A stretch of 35,982 bases of DNA from an uncultured Paracoccaceae bacterium (lineage in GTDB: Bacteria > Pseudomonadota > Alphaproteobacteria > Rhodobacterales > Rhodobacteraceae): positions 1 through 35,982 of the forward strand of contig CALAXT010000013.1 in the NCBI GenBank assembly GCA_937895435.1, read 5' to 3'. Each line of letters begins with the position of its first letter. The first letter of the stretch is position 1. The notes beneath the pieces are model-generated. The model was given only the letters and a program-made list of their open reading frames with translations, ran no database searches and was not told where the DNA came from. Shown one piece after another: positions 25,851 through 33,203 of this stretch. A program made the position numbers and the translations under genes.

Positions 25851-26780
25851 CTACCCCAGCGCCACCAGCCAACCCCAGACGGTGAACATTGCCAGTGCGG
25901 TTGAGATCAACACCGATGACGCGGCAACGCGACGTGCGCGGCCATACATATCTGCAAAGAGATAAGCGTTGATGCCGGGGGCCACGGCCGAAGTGATGAT
26001 AGCGGCGCGAAATTGTTCGGCGTTAAGCCCAAGCCAGCGCCCCATGCCCCAGACAATTGCTGGGTGGATTAACAACGAAATGCCGCAAACCATTAAGATC
26101 ACGCGCAGATCGCCCTCGGGGCGATAGCGCAGCAACACCCCGCCCAAGGCAAACAGCGCCACCGGAATAGCGCTGCGTGCCATCCAGCCCACGGCATCGT
26201 TCACGACACCCGGCACAGGCAAACCCGTCAGGTTGACGCTGAAGCCCGCAATAATACCTAAAACCATCGCATTGCGCGCCATCGATCGCACGATCCCCAG
26301 CGCAACTGCCCCAGCCCCTGACCCGTTTTGGCGCATCATCTCCATCACGGTCACGCCAATTGCATAGCAAACGGGTGCGTGCAGTGAAATGATCATAAAG
26401 TTCGGGGCCAGTGACTCTGTTCCAAACGCGCGCTCAGAAATTGGCAATCCCAACATCAGCGTGTTCGAAAACAAACAGCAAAACCCAATCGCCACGCTGT
26501 CTTCCCAGCTGCGGCCAAAGCCCAGACGCGCGCCCAAAATGCCCAGCACAAAAGCCACGACAGCGCCAAGGTAAAAGGCTGACAGCAAATTAAGTTCAAA
26601 GTTCTGGCCAAGATCCAATTTTGAAATGCCCTGAAACAGCAAGCAGGGCACTGCGATCTTTTGTGCGAACGTCATGATTTGGTCAAAGCCGTCGGTGGTG
26701 ATCAGCCGTGTCCACGCAACAATATAACCGGCGGCCAAAACTAAAAAGACCGGCAAGATAACCTGAGCGATGTCCAGCAT
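25851..26780 (-). CDS. AEC family transporter (auxin efflux carrier superfamily)
   Basis: A 309-residue protein of about ten membrane helices starting MLDIAQVILPVFLVLAAGYIVAW. It has the family's central broken-helix region (FSNTLMLGLPISERAFG, with Asn-Thr and Pro) and the repeated second half (AVAPGINAYLFADMYGRARRVAASSVLISTALAMFTV). Bacterial members export or import small carboxylates such as malonate or malate; the substrate here is unknown. Its ATG abuts the stop of the MBL gene directly (TAGATG), so it is probably translated by re-initiation and belongs to the upstream operon despite its unrelated role. Confidence 0.88.
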   Translation of the reverse strand: MLDIAQVILPVFLVLAAGYIVAWTRLITTDGFDQIMTFAQKIAVPCLLFQGISKLDLGQNFELNLLSAFYLGAVVAFVLGILGARLGFGRSWEDSVAIGFCCLFSNTLMLGLPISERAFGTESLAPNFMIISLHAPVCYAIGVTVMEMMRQNGSGAGAVALGIVRSMARNAMVLGIIAGFSVNLTGLPVPGVVNDAVGWMARSAIPVALFALGGVLLRYRPEGDLRVILMVCGISLLIHPAIVWGMGRWLGLNAEQFRAAIITSAVAPGINAYLFADMYGRARRVAASSVLISTALAMFTVWGWLVALG

Positions 26781-27581
26781 CTAAAGTGCAAACATCAGGC
26801 GCAGCCCGTCAAAGGCTGGCCGAATATGGGGGGGCAGTTCGCCCAGCAGAGTTTGATAATCCATATCAATGTGCATATTGGTGAGAACGGCGTGTTTAGG
26901 TTTGGCTTTGACAATCCACTCCAACGTCATATCGAGATGGGCATGGGTTGGGTGGGGTGTGCGGCGCAGCGCATCAACCACCCAGCAATCCAACCCGTGT
27001 AACGCTTCCCAGCTTTCATGTGGAATTTCGACGGCATCGGGCAAATAGGCAAAATTTCCCACGCGAAAACCTAAGGCATCCATCGCGCCGTGCCCCGCCT
27101 TAAACGGGCGCAGTGTCACGGGGCCACCGGCACCGTTGATGATGAAATCACCGTGGATCGTATGCATATCTAAAATTGGGGGATAGGGGCTGTCGGCGGG
27201 TTGCACAAAGGCGTAGCCAAATCGGGCATACAGCGCCTCTTGCGTTGGGCCATCGGCCCAAACGGGCAGGCGTGCGCGCATATTGAACACAATCTGGCGT
27301 AAATCATCCAGTCCATGCACATGATCGGCGTGCGAATGGGTAAAGGCCACTGCATCCAACTGCCCAACGCCCGCATCAAGCAGTTGCGCCCGCATATCGG
27401 GGGATGTGTCGATCAGCACGCGCGTGGTGCCGGTATCACTGATCCGTTCAATCAGCATTGAACAACGGCGGCGGGTGTTGCGTGGCTCGGATGGGTCGCA
27501 CGCGCCCCAATGTCCGCCCAAACGTGGCACACCACCCGATGAGCCGCATCCCAAAATTGTAAAGGCCAGTTGATCGGTCAT
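26781..27581 (-). CDS. MBL-fold metallo-hydrolase (PhnP-like)
   Basis: A 266-residue metallo-beta-lactamase-fold protein. The N-terminus ILGCGSSGGVPRLGGHWGACDP is typical of PhnP-like enzymes. The metal motif HSHADH (His82, His84, Asp86, His87) is followed by a later His in FKAGHGAMDALGF and TNMHIDMDY near the C-terminus. PhnP is a cyclic phosphodiesterase; here there are no phosphonate genes, and the position after tatD is common in alphaproteobacteria, so a general nucleic-acid or cyclic-phosphate role is inferred. Start overlaps the tatD stop by 4 bases. Confidence 0.9.
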   Translation of the reverse strand: MTDQLAFTILGCGSSGGVPRLGGHWGACDPSEPRNTRRRCSMLIERISDTGTTRVLIDTSPDMRAQLLDAGVGQLDAVAFTHSHADHVHGLDDLRQIVFNMRARLPVWADGPTQEALYARFGYAFVQPADSPYPPILDMHTIHGDFIINGAGGPVTLRPFKAGHGAMDALGFRVGNFAYLPDAVEIPHESWEALHGLDCWVVDALRRTPHPTHAHLDMTLEWIVKAKPKHAVLTNMHIDMDYQTLLGELPPHIRPAFDGLRLMFAL

Positions 27582-28378
27582 AGTGTGCCCCCTGCGGCCT
27601 TGGCAAACAGTCGGTCAAAATTTGCGCTTGTCTGCCGGGCAAACGCATCCAAATCCATTCCAAACACGGCCGCGCCCGCGCGGGCGGTATGTATGACATG
27701 CCCGGGCTCGTTGCGTTTGCCACGAAAGGGGGGCGGCGCAAGATATGGGGAATCGGTTTCCACCAGCACCTGCTCAATCGGGCAATGGGCAAAAATATCG
27801 CGCAGTGCTTGTGATTTTGGAAAGGCTGCAATGCCCGACATTGAAAGGTAAAACCCCAGATCAATCGCTGTGCGTGCCAGTTCTGGCCCTGATGAGAAGC
27901 AATGCATCACACAGCCAAACGCGCCTTGGCGATGTTCTTGTGACAAGATACGCGCCATATCATCATCTGCATCGCGAGAATGGATGATCAGCGGCAAGCC
28001 AGATTGGCGGGCGGCTGCAATATGAATACGCAGGCTGGTTTGTTGCACATCGCGGCTGTCGGCGGTGTAATGATAATCTAACCCTGTTTCACCAAAAGCC
28101 ACGAATTTTGGATTGTCAGTCAGCGCCAACAGCCCCTCAAGCGTGGCCAAGGGCTCCTCGGCGGCGCTCATTGGGTGGGTGCCTGCCGCGTAAAAGACGC
28201 CTTTATAGGCGTCCGCCAATGCGCGCACGCGCGGCTCATGGCGCAGGCGGGTGCATATTGTGACCATGCGCGTCACGCCTGCCTCAGCTGCCCGAGCTAT
28301 GATCTGGGGCAGATCTTCACTGAAATCTGGGAAATCTAGGTGGCAATGGCTGTCGACCAGCGCAGGAGGAGGGGTCAT
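27578..28378 (-). CDS. tatD: TatD family metal-dependent hydrolase / deoxyribonuclease
   Basis: A 266-residue TIM-barrel amidohydrolase. Metal ligands: LVDSHCHLDF (His11, His13), Glu in AFGETGLDYHY, His in PLIIHSRDAD, His in VMHCFSSG, and Asp in LVETDSPYLAP. It is probably a 3'-5' DNA/RNA exonuclease involved in DNA repair or nucleic-acid turnover. Overlaps holB and the MBL gene by 4 bases each (ATGA type), so the genes are coupled. Confidence 0.94.
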   Translation of the reverse strand: MTPPPALVDSHCHLDFPDFSEDLPQIIARAAEAGVTRMVTICTRLRHEPRVRALADAYKGVFYAAGTHPMSAAEEPLATLEGLLALTDNPKFVAFGETGLDYHYTADSRDVQQTSLRIHIAAARQSGLPLIIHSRDADDDMARILSQEHRQGAFGCVMHCFSSGPELARTAIDLGFYLSMSGIAAFPKSQALRDIFAHCPIEQVLVETDSPYLAPPPFRGKRNEPGHVIHTARAGAAVFGMDLDAFARQTSANFDRLFAKAAGGTL

Positions 28379-29517
28379 GGGTGTTGGCCTTGGCGCGCAG
28401 CAATGGATGCAGCGGTGTCATTTATTTTTAAAAACATATCCAGCAGAAGAGATGCGGGGTCAAGGTTCACCGCCCGGCCCTGACGGGCAATCGCCCCCAG
28501 AGTCTGATGAAGATTGGCCCAAAGGCGACTGGCATTGGCATCGGGGCAAAGCCGGGCAAAGGTTGCGCTTTCTGTCCCGATGGGGTGGGTTTGTGGCCCA
28601 AACGGGTGGCGCGCCAAACGCGCCAGCGCCAATTCGCACAGGCCCAAAATCATGTCAAACCGCATTTCGGCCCCGCGCCCTGCCGCACTTTCCGACAGTG
28701 CCAAAGCACGTGATCGATCCAGCCGGGGCAGCGTGTCAAAAAGCGCGATCAGCTTGTGGTAAATATCCAACCCATCTTCGGCCATCAGACCAATTGCTGA
28801 TCCTACAGACCCATCTGCGAGGGCCGATAAAGCGGTGGCATCGACCCCATCAGTGCCAAGCCCCGCACAGCTGAGCGCGGCTGCCATATCTGCAGGCTCT
28901 AGCCGCGCACAACGCAGCATCCGACAGCGCGAGCGTATGGTGGGCAGCAGGCCCGCTGGCTGATGGCTGATCAGCAATAAAACTGCACCGGGGGGCGGTT
29001 CTTCCAGAACCTTTAGCAAAGCGTTAGCGGCATTTGGGTTCAAGTCATCGGCGCTGTCGACCAGTACCACCCGTCGCCCACCACCCGCTGCCGACAGGCC
29101 AAAAAAGCCACGCAGGCGGCGGACCTCATCCACAGTGATCTCTTGGCGCAAGCGACTGGTCTTTTCATCCCAAGGGCGGCGCAGCAGCATCAGCCGTGGT
29201 TCTGATAGGGCCGTGATCCGGCGCGCAATTGGGGTGTCGGCATCAATATCCAGACTGTTGGCAGGTTCAGCTGCACCAAAGAGCCCGGCATCTGCTGCGA
29301 TCTCTTCGGCCAATAAAAACCGCGCTATCCGCCAAGCCAACGTTGCCTTGCCCACGCCACGTGGCCCCGTGATCAGCCAAGCATGATGCAGGCGGCCGCT
29401 GGCATGTGCGGCAAGAAACGCGGATTCCGCAGCGGTTTGACCAAACAGCGTTTGGGTTTCCCGCGGATGGGGGGCCCCTGCGATGCGGTCAGGTTCCGGG
29501 GGGGGGGCGTCAGTCAT
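28375..29517 (-). CDS. holB: DNA polymerase III subunit delta'
   Basis: A 380-residue clamp-loader subunit. An AAA+ domain with P-loop GPRGVGKA (51-58), sensor region LLKVLEEPPPGAVLLLISHQPAGLLPTIRSRCRML including the SRC motif, and a C-terminal collar domain. The DnaX-type zinc Cys cluster is absent, and an about 70-residue insert follows the P-loop, as in alphaproteobacterial delta'. With DnaX (also in this window) and HolA it opens the beta clamp. Its start overlaps the tmk stop by 4 bases. Confidence 0.93.
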   Translation of the reverse strand: MTDAPPPEPDRIAGAPHPRETQTLFGQTAAESAFLAAHASGRLHHAWLITGPRGVGKATLAWRIARFLLAEEIAADAGLFGAAEPANSLDIDADTPIARRITALSEPRLMLLRRPWDEKTSRLRQEITVDEVRRLRGFFGLSAAGGGRRVVLVDSADDLNPNAANALLKVLEEPPPGAVLLLISHQPAGLLPTIRSRCRMLRCARLEPADMAAALSCAGLGTDGVDATALSALADGSVGSAIGLMAEDGLDIYHKLIALFDTLPRLDRSRALALSESAAGRGAEMRFDMILGLCELALARLARHPFGPQTHPIGTESATFARLCPDANASRLWANLHQTLGAIARQGRAVNLDPASLLLDMFLKINDTAASIAARQGQHP

Positions 29518-30203
29518 GCTGGGCCTTTGGCAGCATCAATGGGGGCCAATGGGCCAAAGCGCGAGAGATGTGCGCGGGCAATGTTCAGCAGTTCGGCTGC
29601 CACTTGCGAGGGGGGTCTGTTTCCCTCAATCACATGGCAACGTTGTGAAAATTCGCAGGCCAGCGCCAAAAAACCAGCGCGCATTTTTGCCTGCATCGCC
29701 AAGCCGAAATCCTCAAAGCGCTGCTCACCGGCTTGGCGGCCCTGCGCACGGGCCAGACCTTGCTCGGGGGCAATGTCGATAACATATGTCAGATCGGGCT
29801 CTTGGCCAATCATCAGGTCATGCAGCGCATCAACCGTGTTGCGCAGATCGGCGCGGGTGATACCCTGGTAAATCCGTGTGCTGTCGGCAAAGCGATCACA
29901 GATCACCACCTTGCCTTGGGCCAGTGCTGGGCGGATCGTTTTTTCTAAATGATCCCTGCGGGCGGCCGTGAACAGCAGCAATTCGCTTTCGGCCGACCAC
30001 CGATCCGGTGGCCCTTCAAGCACGAGGCTTCGAATTTCCTCGGCTCCGGGCGAGCCGCCGGGTTCGCGTGTGCGCACAACATCGTAGCCCATGGCGCGCA
30101 GACCCTCGGCCAACAACTGGGCTTGGGTTGATTTGCCCGACCCGTCGATACCCTCAAGCGTAATGAAAAGTCCGGTGGGCGATGGTGTCATCCTGACCGA
30201 CAT
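29514..30203 (-). CDS. tmk: Thymidylate kinase
   Basis: About 229 residues. Phosphorylates dTMP to dTDP. P-loop EGIDGSGKST (17-26), the DRX-type loop RTREPGGSPGAEEIR, DRF in VICDRFADSTRIYQG, and a lid region rich in Arg. The order tmk-holB-tatD-MBL is conserved in many alphaproteobacteria. Start uncertain: ATG 30203 has GGGG 8 bases upstream; GTG 30209 would overlap the dac stop as GTGA, matching the 4-base overlaps elsewhere in this operon; ATG 30191 is also possible. All give an intact P-loop. Confidence 0.95.
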   Translation of the reverse strand: MSVRMTPSPTGLFITLEGIDGSGKSTQAQLLAEGLRAMGYDVVRTREPGGSPGAEEIRSLVLEGPPDRWSAESELLLFTAARRDHLEKTIRPALAQGKVVICDRFADSTRIYQGITRADLRNTVDALHDLMIGQEPDLTYVIDIAPEQGLARAQGRQAGEQRFEDFGLAMQAKMRAGFLALACEFSQRCHVIEGNRPPSQVAAELLNIARAHLSRFGPLAPIDAAKGPA

Positions 30204-30205
30204 GA

Positions 30206-31399
30206 TCACGACCCCGCGTCAGCGGGGGCTGCCGTGGAGGGGGGTGGGGGGGCATTTCGGTCGGCAAATCTTTGCATCAAATCATCGGCTGCAATTTGCA
30301 GCCGCTGGGCAAAGCCCGCGACATCCACACTGCGTTCGGCTAAAAGCGGCACCTGATGCGTGCCCATGCCGGGCAGGCTGACCTCAAGATAGCCCATCTG
30401 GCTGCCTGCGATGATGGGCGCTGTGACGGGGTTATCATAGACGACGCGGCCCTCCAGCCTGCCCGCGGCAATTGCGGGCACCAACAGCCGCAGATTTTCG
30501 CCCACCACCAGATCAACGCTTTTTTGCGCCCCCATCCAGACCTGAGCGCTGGCAACACGTTGCCCTTTTTTCGTGACCTCTTTTACGGCAAACTGACGAA
30601 AGGCCCAGTTAAACAGACGCTCGGCCTCATCGCCGCGTTCTGCTTCACTGGTGAGCCCCGACACCACCACAATCACCCGTCGCTCGCCCTGCACAGCCGA
30701 ACCAACAAGGCCATACCCGGCCTCAACCGTGTGGCCAGTTTTCAGCCCATCCGCATTCAGCCCAAGTTTGAACAGTGGATTGCGGTTGAACCGATTTTGT
30801 GGGGCGCGGTTTTTATAATCAAATTCCGTCACTGAGAAATACGGGTAATATTGAGGAAAATCTTCGATCAGGTGTTTGGCCAAAATGCCCAGATCATGCA
30901 TGCTCATGCGGTGAGCGGGGGCAGGCCAGCCTGATGCGTTGACCATATGGGTTTGGGTCATGCCCAAGGCCTGCGCGCGGGCTGTAGCCAGCCGGGCAAA
31001 GCTGTCTTCGGTCCCCGCCAGCCCTTCGGCGACAGTCACACAGGCGTCATTGCCAGAATTTACGATAATCCCATGGATCAGGTCATCAACGGTTGGGCGA
31101 TCTTGTTCATTTAAAAACATGGTTGAGCCGCCCATAGCTTTGGCGCGGGCGGATACGTTAAACTGTGTGCCCAGTGTTATGCGCCCGTCTTCCAGGGCTT
31201 CAAACAGCATATAAAGCGTCATCAGCTTTGACATTGAGGCTGGAGGCAAAGCGACGTCAGCGTTCTTTTCCAAAAGCACGGTGTTCGTTGTCTGATCCAG
31301 CACAAAGGCTGCCCTTGCCCGGGTTTCAAACTGGGCCAATGCTGGCAGTGCCAGACCACAGACCATCAGCACAAACATCAGGGCAGTGCGCAAGATCAT
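30206..31399 (-). CDS. D-alanyl-D-alanine carboxypeptidase (PBP5/6 class)
   Basis: A 397-residue low-molecular-mass penicillin-binding protein. Signal peptide MILRTALMFVLMVCGLALPALA. The catalytic triad of motifs is complete: SMSK (Ser55, Lys58), SGN in IIVNSGNDA, and KTG in DGLKTGHT. A C-terminal PBP5-like beta domain follows (about 275-370) and then a Pro/Ala-rich tail; I do not see a clear amphipathic anchor helix, so membrane attachment may differ. It trims the terminal D-Ala of periplasmic peptidoglycan pentapeptides. It lies 15 bases after the SPOR gene. Confidence 0.94.
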   Translation of the reverse strand: MILRTALMFVLMVCGLALPALAQFETRARAAFVLDQTTNTVLLEKNADVALPPASMSKLMTLYMLFEALEDGRITLGTQFNVSARAKAMGGSTMFLNEQDRPTVDDLIHGIIVNSGNDACVTVAEGLAGTEDSFARLATARAQALGMTQTHMVNASGWPAPAHRMSMHDLGILAKHLIEDFPQYYPYFSVTEFDYKNRAPQNRFNRNPLFKLGLNADGLKTGHTVEAGYGLVGSAVQGERRVIVVVSGLTSEAERGDEAERLFNWAFRQFAVKEVTKKGQRVASAQVWMGAQKSVDLVVGENLRLLVPAIAAGRLEGRVVYDNPVTAPIIAGSQMGYLEVSLPGMGTHQVPLLAERSVDVAGFAQRLQIAADDLMQRFADRNAPPPPSTAAPADAGS

Positions 31400-31414
31400 A
31401 CCGCTTTCCTTTTC

Positions 31415-32203
31415 TTAATTCTGAACAAAATAGGCGTCTGGAAAGCCAAGACCGCGCAGAAATGCCAACAATTTGGCATTGTCGGCTGGGGTTTTTTGTG
31501 GGCCAACCAACACCCGCCAAAAAGGCTTGTCGGCAGGGCCACCCTGTTTAAGTACGGCTGGGTTGCCGGTTTCACCGATCGCTTGGGCTGCGCGGGTGGC
31601 ATTGGCCTCAACCGCAAAGAGGCCGATCTGGATATAGGGCTTGTTTGTCACCGCAGTGGGCTGGGTGGTGGCTTGGGGTTTTGATTTCGGCACATCTGCA
31701 CGGACAGGCGCAGAGGAAGCCTGCGGCTTTGCGCCCGTGTTGGGGGTGGTGCTCAACACGGGGGCTGCGGCGGCCTCAGGTGCGCGCAAGGCTGTGATGC
31801 TCAGCGTTGCCGGTGCCCCTGCCAGCATGCCCAAAGCCCCTGCGGCCTCAGATGATACCTGAATTTTCGGGCCTGGATTTTGCCGTTCGCGGCGGAAAAG
31901 CGCGCCCGTGACCGCTTTGCCTGTGGCCGCATTGCGAATGATTACCCGCTCAGGCTCACGCAGTCCCGGATAGGCCACCCATATCCCGCCAAGCGATGGT
32001 CTGCCATCCCACAGGCCCGGCTCGGTCACGGCAAAAATATCCTTGCGCTCGATATCGCCAGCAAGTGTCCGGGTGGGTGGTGTGGCTTGCGCATTTGTCA
32101 AACTAGCGCGGGCATATTGCTCGCCCCCATCCAACGTGCAGCCCGGCACCGAGAAAAATGCCACTGCCATAATCGCCAACACAGGGCTTTTGCGCAATGT
32201 CAT
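31415..32203 (-). CDS. SPOR-domain envelope protein, probable lipoprotein
   Basis: About 262 residues. N-terminal signal MTLRKSPVLAIMAVAFFSVPGC gives a possible lipobox at Cys22, although Pro at -2 is unusual. A middle domain (about 45-125) is followed by an Ala/Pro/Thr-rich linker and a C-terminal SPOR domain (about 185-260, KPYIQIGLFAVEANATRAA to FPDAYFV). SPOR domains bind denuded glycan strands at division sites, which fits the next gene, a D-Ala-D-Ala carboxypeptidase. The ATG at 32203 is preferred to an upstream TTG because it starts the signal peptide. First gene of the seven-gene minus-strand operon. Confidence 0.88.
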   Translation of the reverse strand: MTLRKSPVLAIMAVAFFSVPGCTLDGGEQYARASLTNAQATPPTRTLAGDIERKDIFAVTEPGLWDGRPSLGGIWVAYPGLREPERVIIRNAATGKAVTGALFRRERQNPGPKIQVSSEAAGALGMLAGAPATLSITALRAPEAAAAPVLSTTPNTGAKPQASSAPVRADVPKSKPQATTQPTAVTNKPYIQIGLFAVEANATRAAQAIGETGNPAVLKQGGPADKPFWRVLVGPQKTPADNAKLLAFLRGLGFPDAYFVQN

Positions 32204-32342
32204 CTTTTTCTGCCCCACCTTTTGCCCAGCCCATCGAGACAAATGTCTCAATCGCTAGTCTATCGTTCTGGCACCAAGGTGAAAAGCCGATAGCTTGCCT
32301 GTATGCACGAAAAAACAACGACCCTAGGCAGGTTTGGGCGCG
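32204..32342 (-). promoter_or_regulatory. Promoter region of the SPOR-dac-tmk-holB-tatD operon with a 14-bp dyad
   Basis: 139 bases between the stop of the His-rich protein gene and the SPOR gene. A perfect dyad GAGACA-AA-TGTCTC at 32236-32249 lies 33 bases upstream of the SPOR start and may be an operator. A run of six T (minus) near 32312-32317 could help end transcription of the upstream cluster, but I see no strong stem. Confidence 0.4.
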
Positions 32343-32966
32343 TTAGGCAGAGTTTGGCCGAGGGCGCACAAGATCATCCAGCCTGACAGCTATCTGCGAG
32401 GGTGTTTCCAAAGCGCGATTGGCCAATGTGGTGTCCAAATCAGGGCCATACGTTGCCAGTGCTTCGTCGCGTGCCATGATCAGATTTATAATCTGGGGTT
32501 CAAAAAGCCGCACCACCGCCGTCAGCCAGCGATTTACCAAATAGCAAGGCTTTGCCAAATGTGCATCAAACCGCGGCAAAAGCATAATTGTCTCGGGTGC
32601 GGGCAGAAAATCATCAGCAACCACCCAGTGATTGACTGTGAACAGCCGCCGCAACTGCCCTTGTGCATCGACACCGATCCCGATCAGGTGGTGGATGGGA
32701 CCTTGGGCACCCTCTGGCCGCACGAACAAATGGAAATGCCCGTGTTCATGTTCTGCTGCCCCCAAAGCGGTGGGGTTCGGATGGCAGTGGTAAAACCACA
32801 GCGCGCCGCTGGATTGATCATGCGCGTCGCCCGGGGGCAAATGTTGCCAATGCCGCACGTCGCTTGCGCCAGCCAGGGTGCGCGTCAGCACGGTCTCACC
32901 TGATTTCAGCAAAACTGATTCACAAAAAAGTGCCTCGGCCAGTGCTGGGTTTTCAGTTTGATCCAT
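32343..32966 (-). CDS. His-rich protein of unknown function (possibly DUF6969)
   Basis: A 207-residue soluble protein with no signal peptide. A central block is dense in His: FYHCHPNP (His60, His62), EHEHGHFHLFVRP (His73, 75, 77, 79) and IHHLIG (His92, 93), with His113 in VNHW. The spacing suggests a metal site, perhaps on a beta-barrel. I recall similar proteins under DUF6969 but cannot confirm. Start at ATG 32966 (with AGG 6 bases upstream) is 2 bases after the stop of the Cys-repeat peptide gene, so the two are very likely co-translated. Function not known; context suggests sulfur or metal chemistry. Confidence 0.75.
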   Translation of the reverse strand: MDQTENPALAEALFCESVLLKSGETVLTRTLAGASDVRHWQHLPPGDAHDQSSGALWFYHCHPNPTALGAAEHEHGHFHLFVRPEGAQGPIHHLIGIGVDAQGQLRRLFTVNHWVVADDFLPAPETIMLLPRFDAHLAKPCYLVNRWLTAVVRLFEPQIINLIMARDEALATYGPDLDTTLANRALETPSQIAVRLDDLVRPRPNSA

Positions 32967-32968
32967 GG

Positions 32969-33199
32969 TCAACCTGCCGAACAGGGTGCGGCAGAACAGG
33001 GGCCAGCAGAACAGGGTGCCGCTGAACAGGGACCGGCTGAACATGGACCTGCCGAACAGGGCCCAACATCCGCTGATCCAGTGACACTGGCTTGGGCGCT
33101 GGGGGCCGTGGGGCGGTGGGCCAGATGGTCGGCCACCGTTGCCGCGCTTGCAGCCAAAAGGGCCGCCCCAAACAAAAATGTGTTGCGCGCATCGGCCAT
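32969..33199 (-). CDS. Small secreted or membrane-anchored Cys pentapeptide-repeat protein
   Basis: A 76-residue protein, not a family I recognise. Residues 7-23 (TFLFGAALLAASAATVA) form a signal peptide or membrane anchor, then a short polar spacer (DHLAHRPTAPSAQ), then from residue 47 to the end six tandem pentapeptides P-C-S-A-(G/A). Cys48, 53, 58, 63, 68 and 73 fall exactly every five residues, and the protein ends right after the sixth repeat. GGAG 7 bases before the ATG is an ideal ribosome site; the gene begins 4 bases after the YeeE/YedE stop and ends 2 bases before the next gene. The repeats vary at synonymous third positions but always keep P-C-S-A, a sign of protein-level selection. 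Possible roles: persulfide or metal carrier in the periplasm. Confidence 0.75.
   Translation of the reverse strand: MADARNTFLFGAALLAASAATVADHLAHRPTAPSAQASVTGSADVGPCSAGPCSAGPCSAAPCSAGPCSAAPCSAG
32972..33061 (-). repeat. Six tandem 15-bp repeats encoding PCSA(G/A)
   Basis: Six in-frame 15-base units fill the 3' end of the small Cys-repeat gene. On minus the Cys codon is TGT in all six; Ser is TCG, TCA, TCA, TCT, TCT, TCG; Ala is GCA, GCC, GCG, GCT, GCC, GCA. Because units differ by silent changes, they are not a fresh duplication. Confidence 0.9.
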
Positions 33200-33203
33200 C
33201 GTT

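Noticed and set aside
32972-33061. CRISPR array or iteron origin
   Set aside because: The units are 15 bp with no spacers and are in frame with a gene; they are coding repeats.
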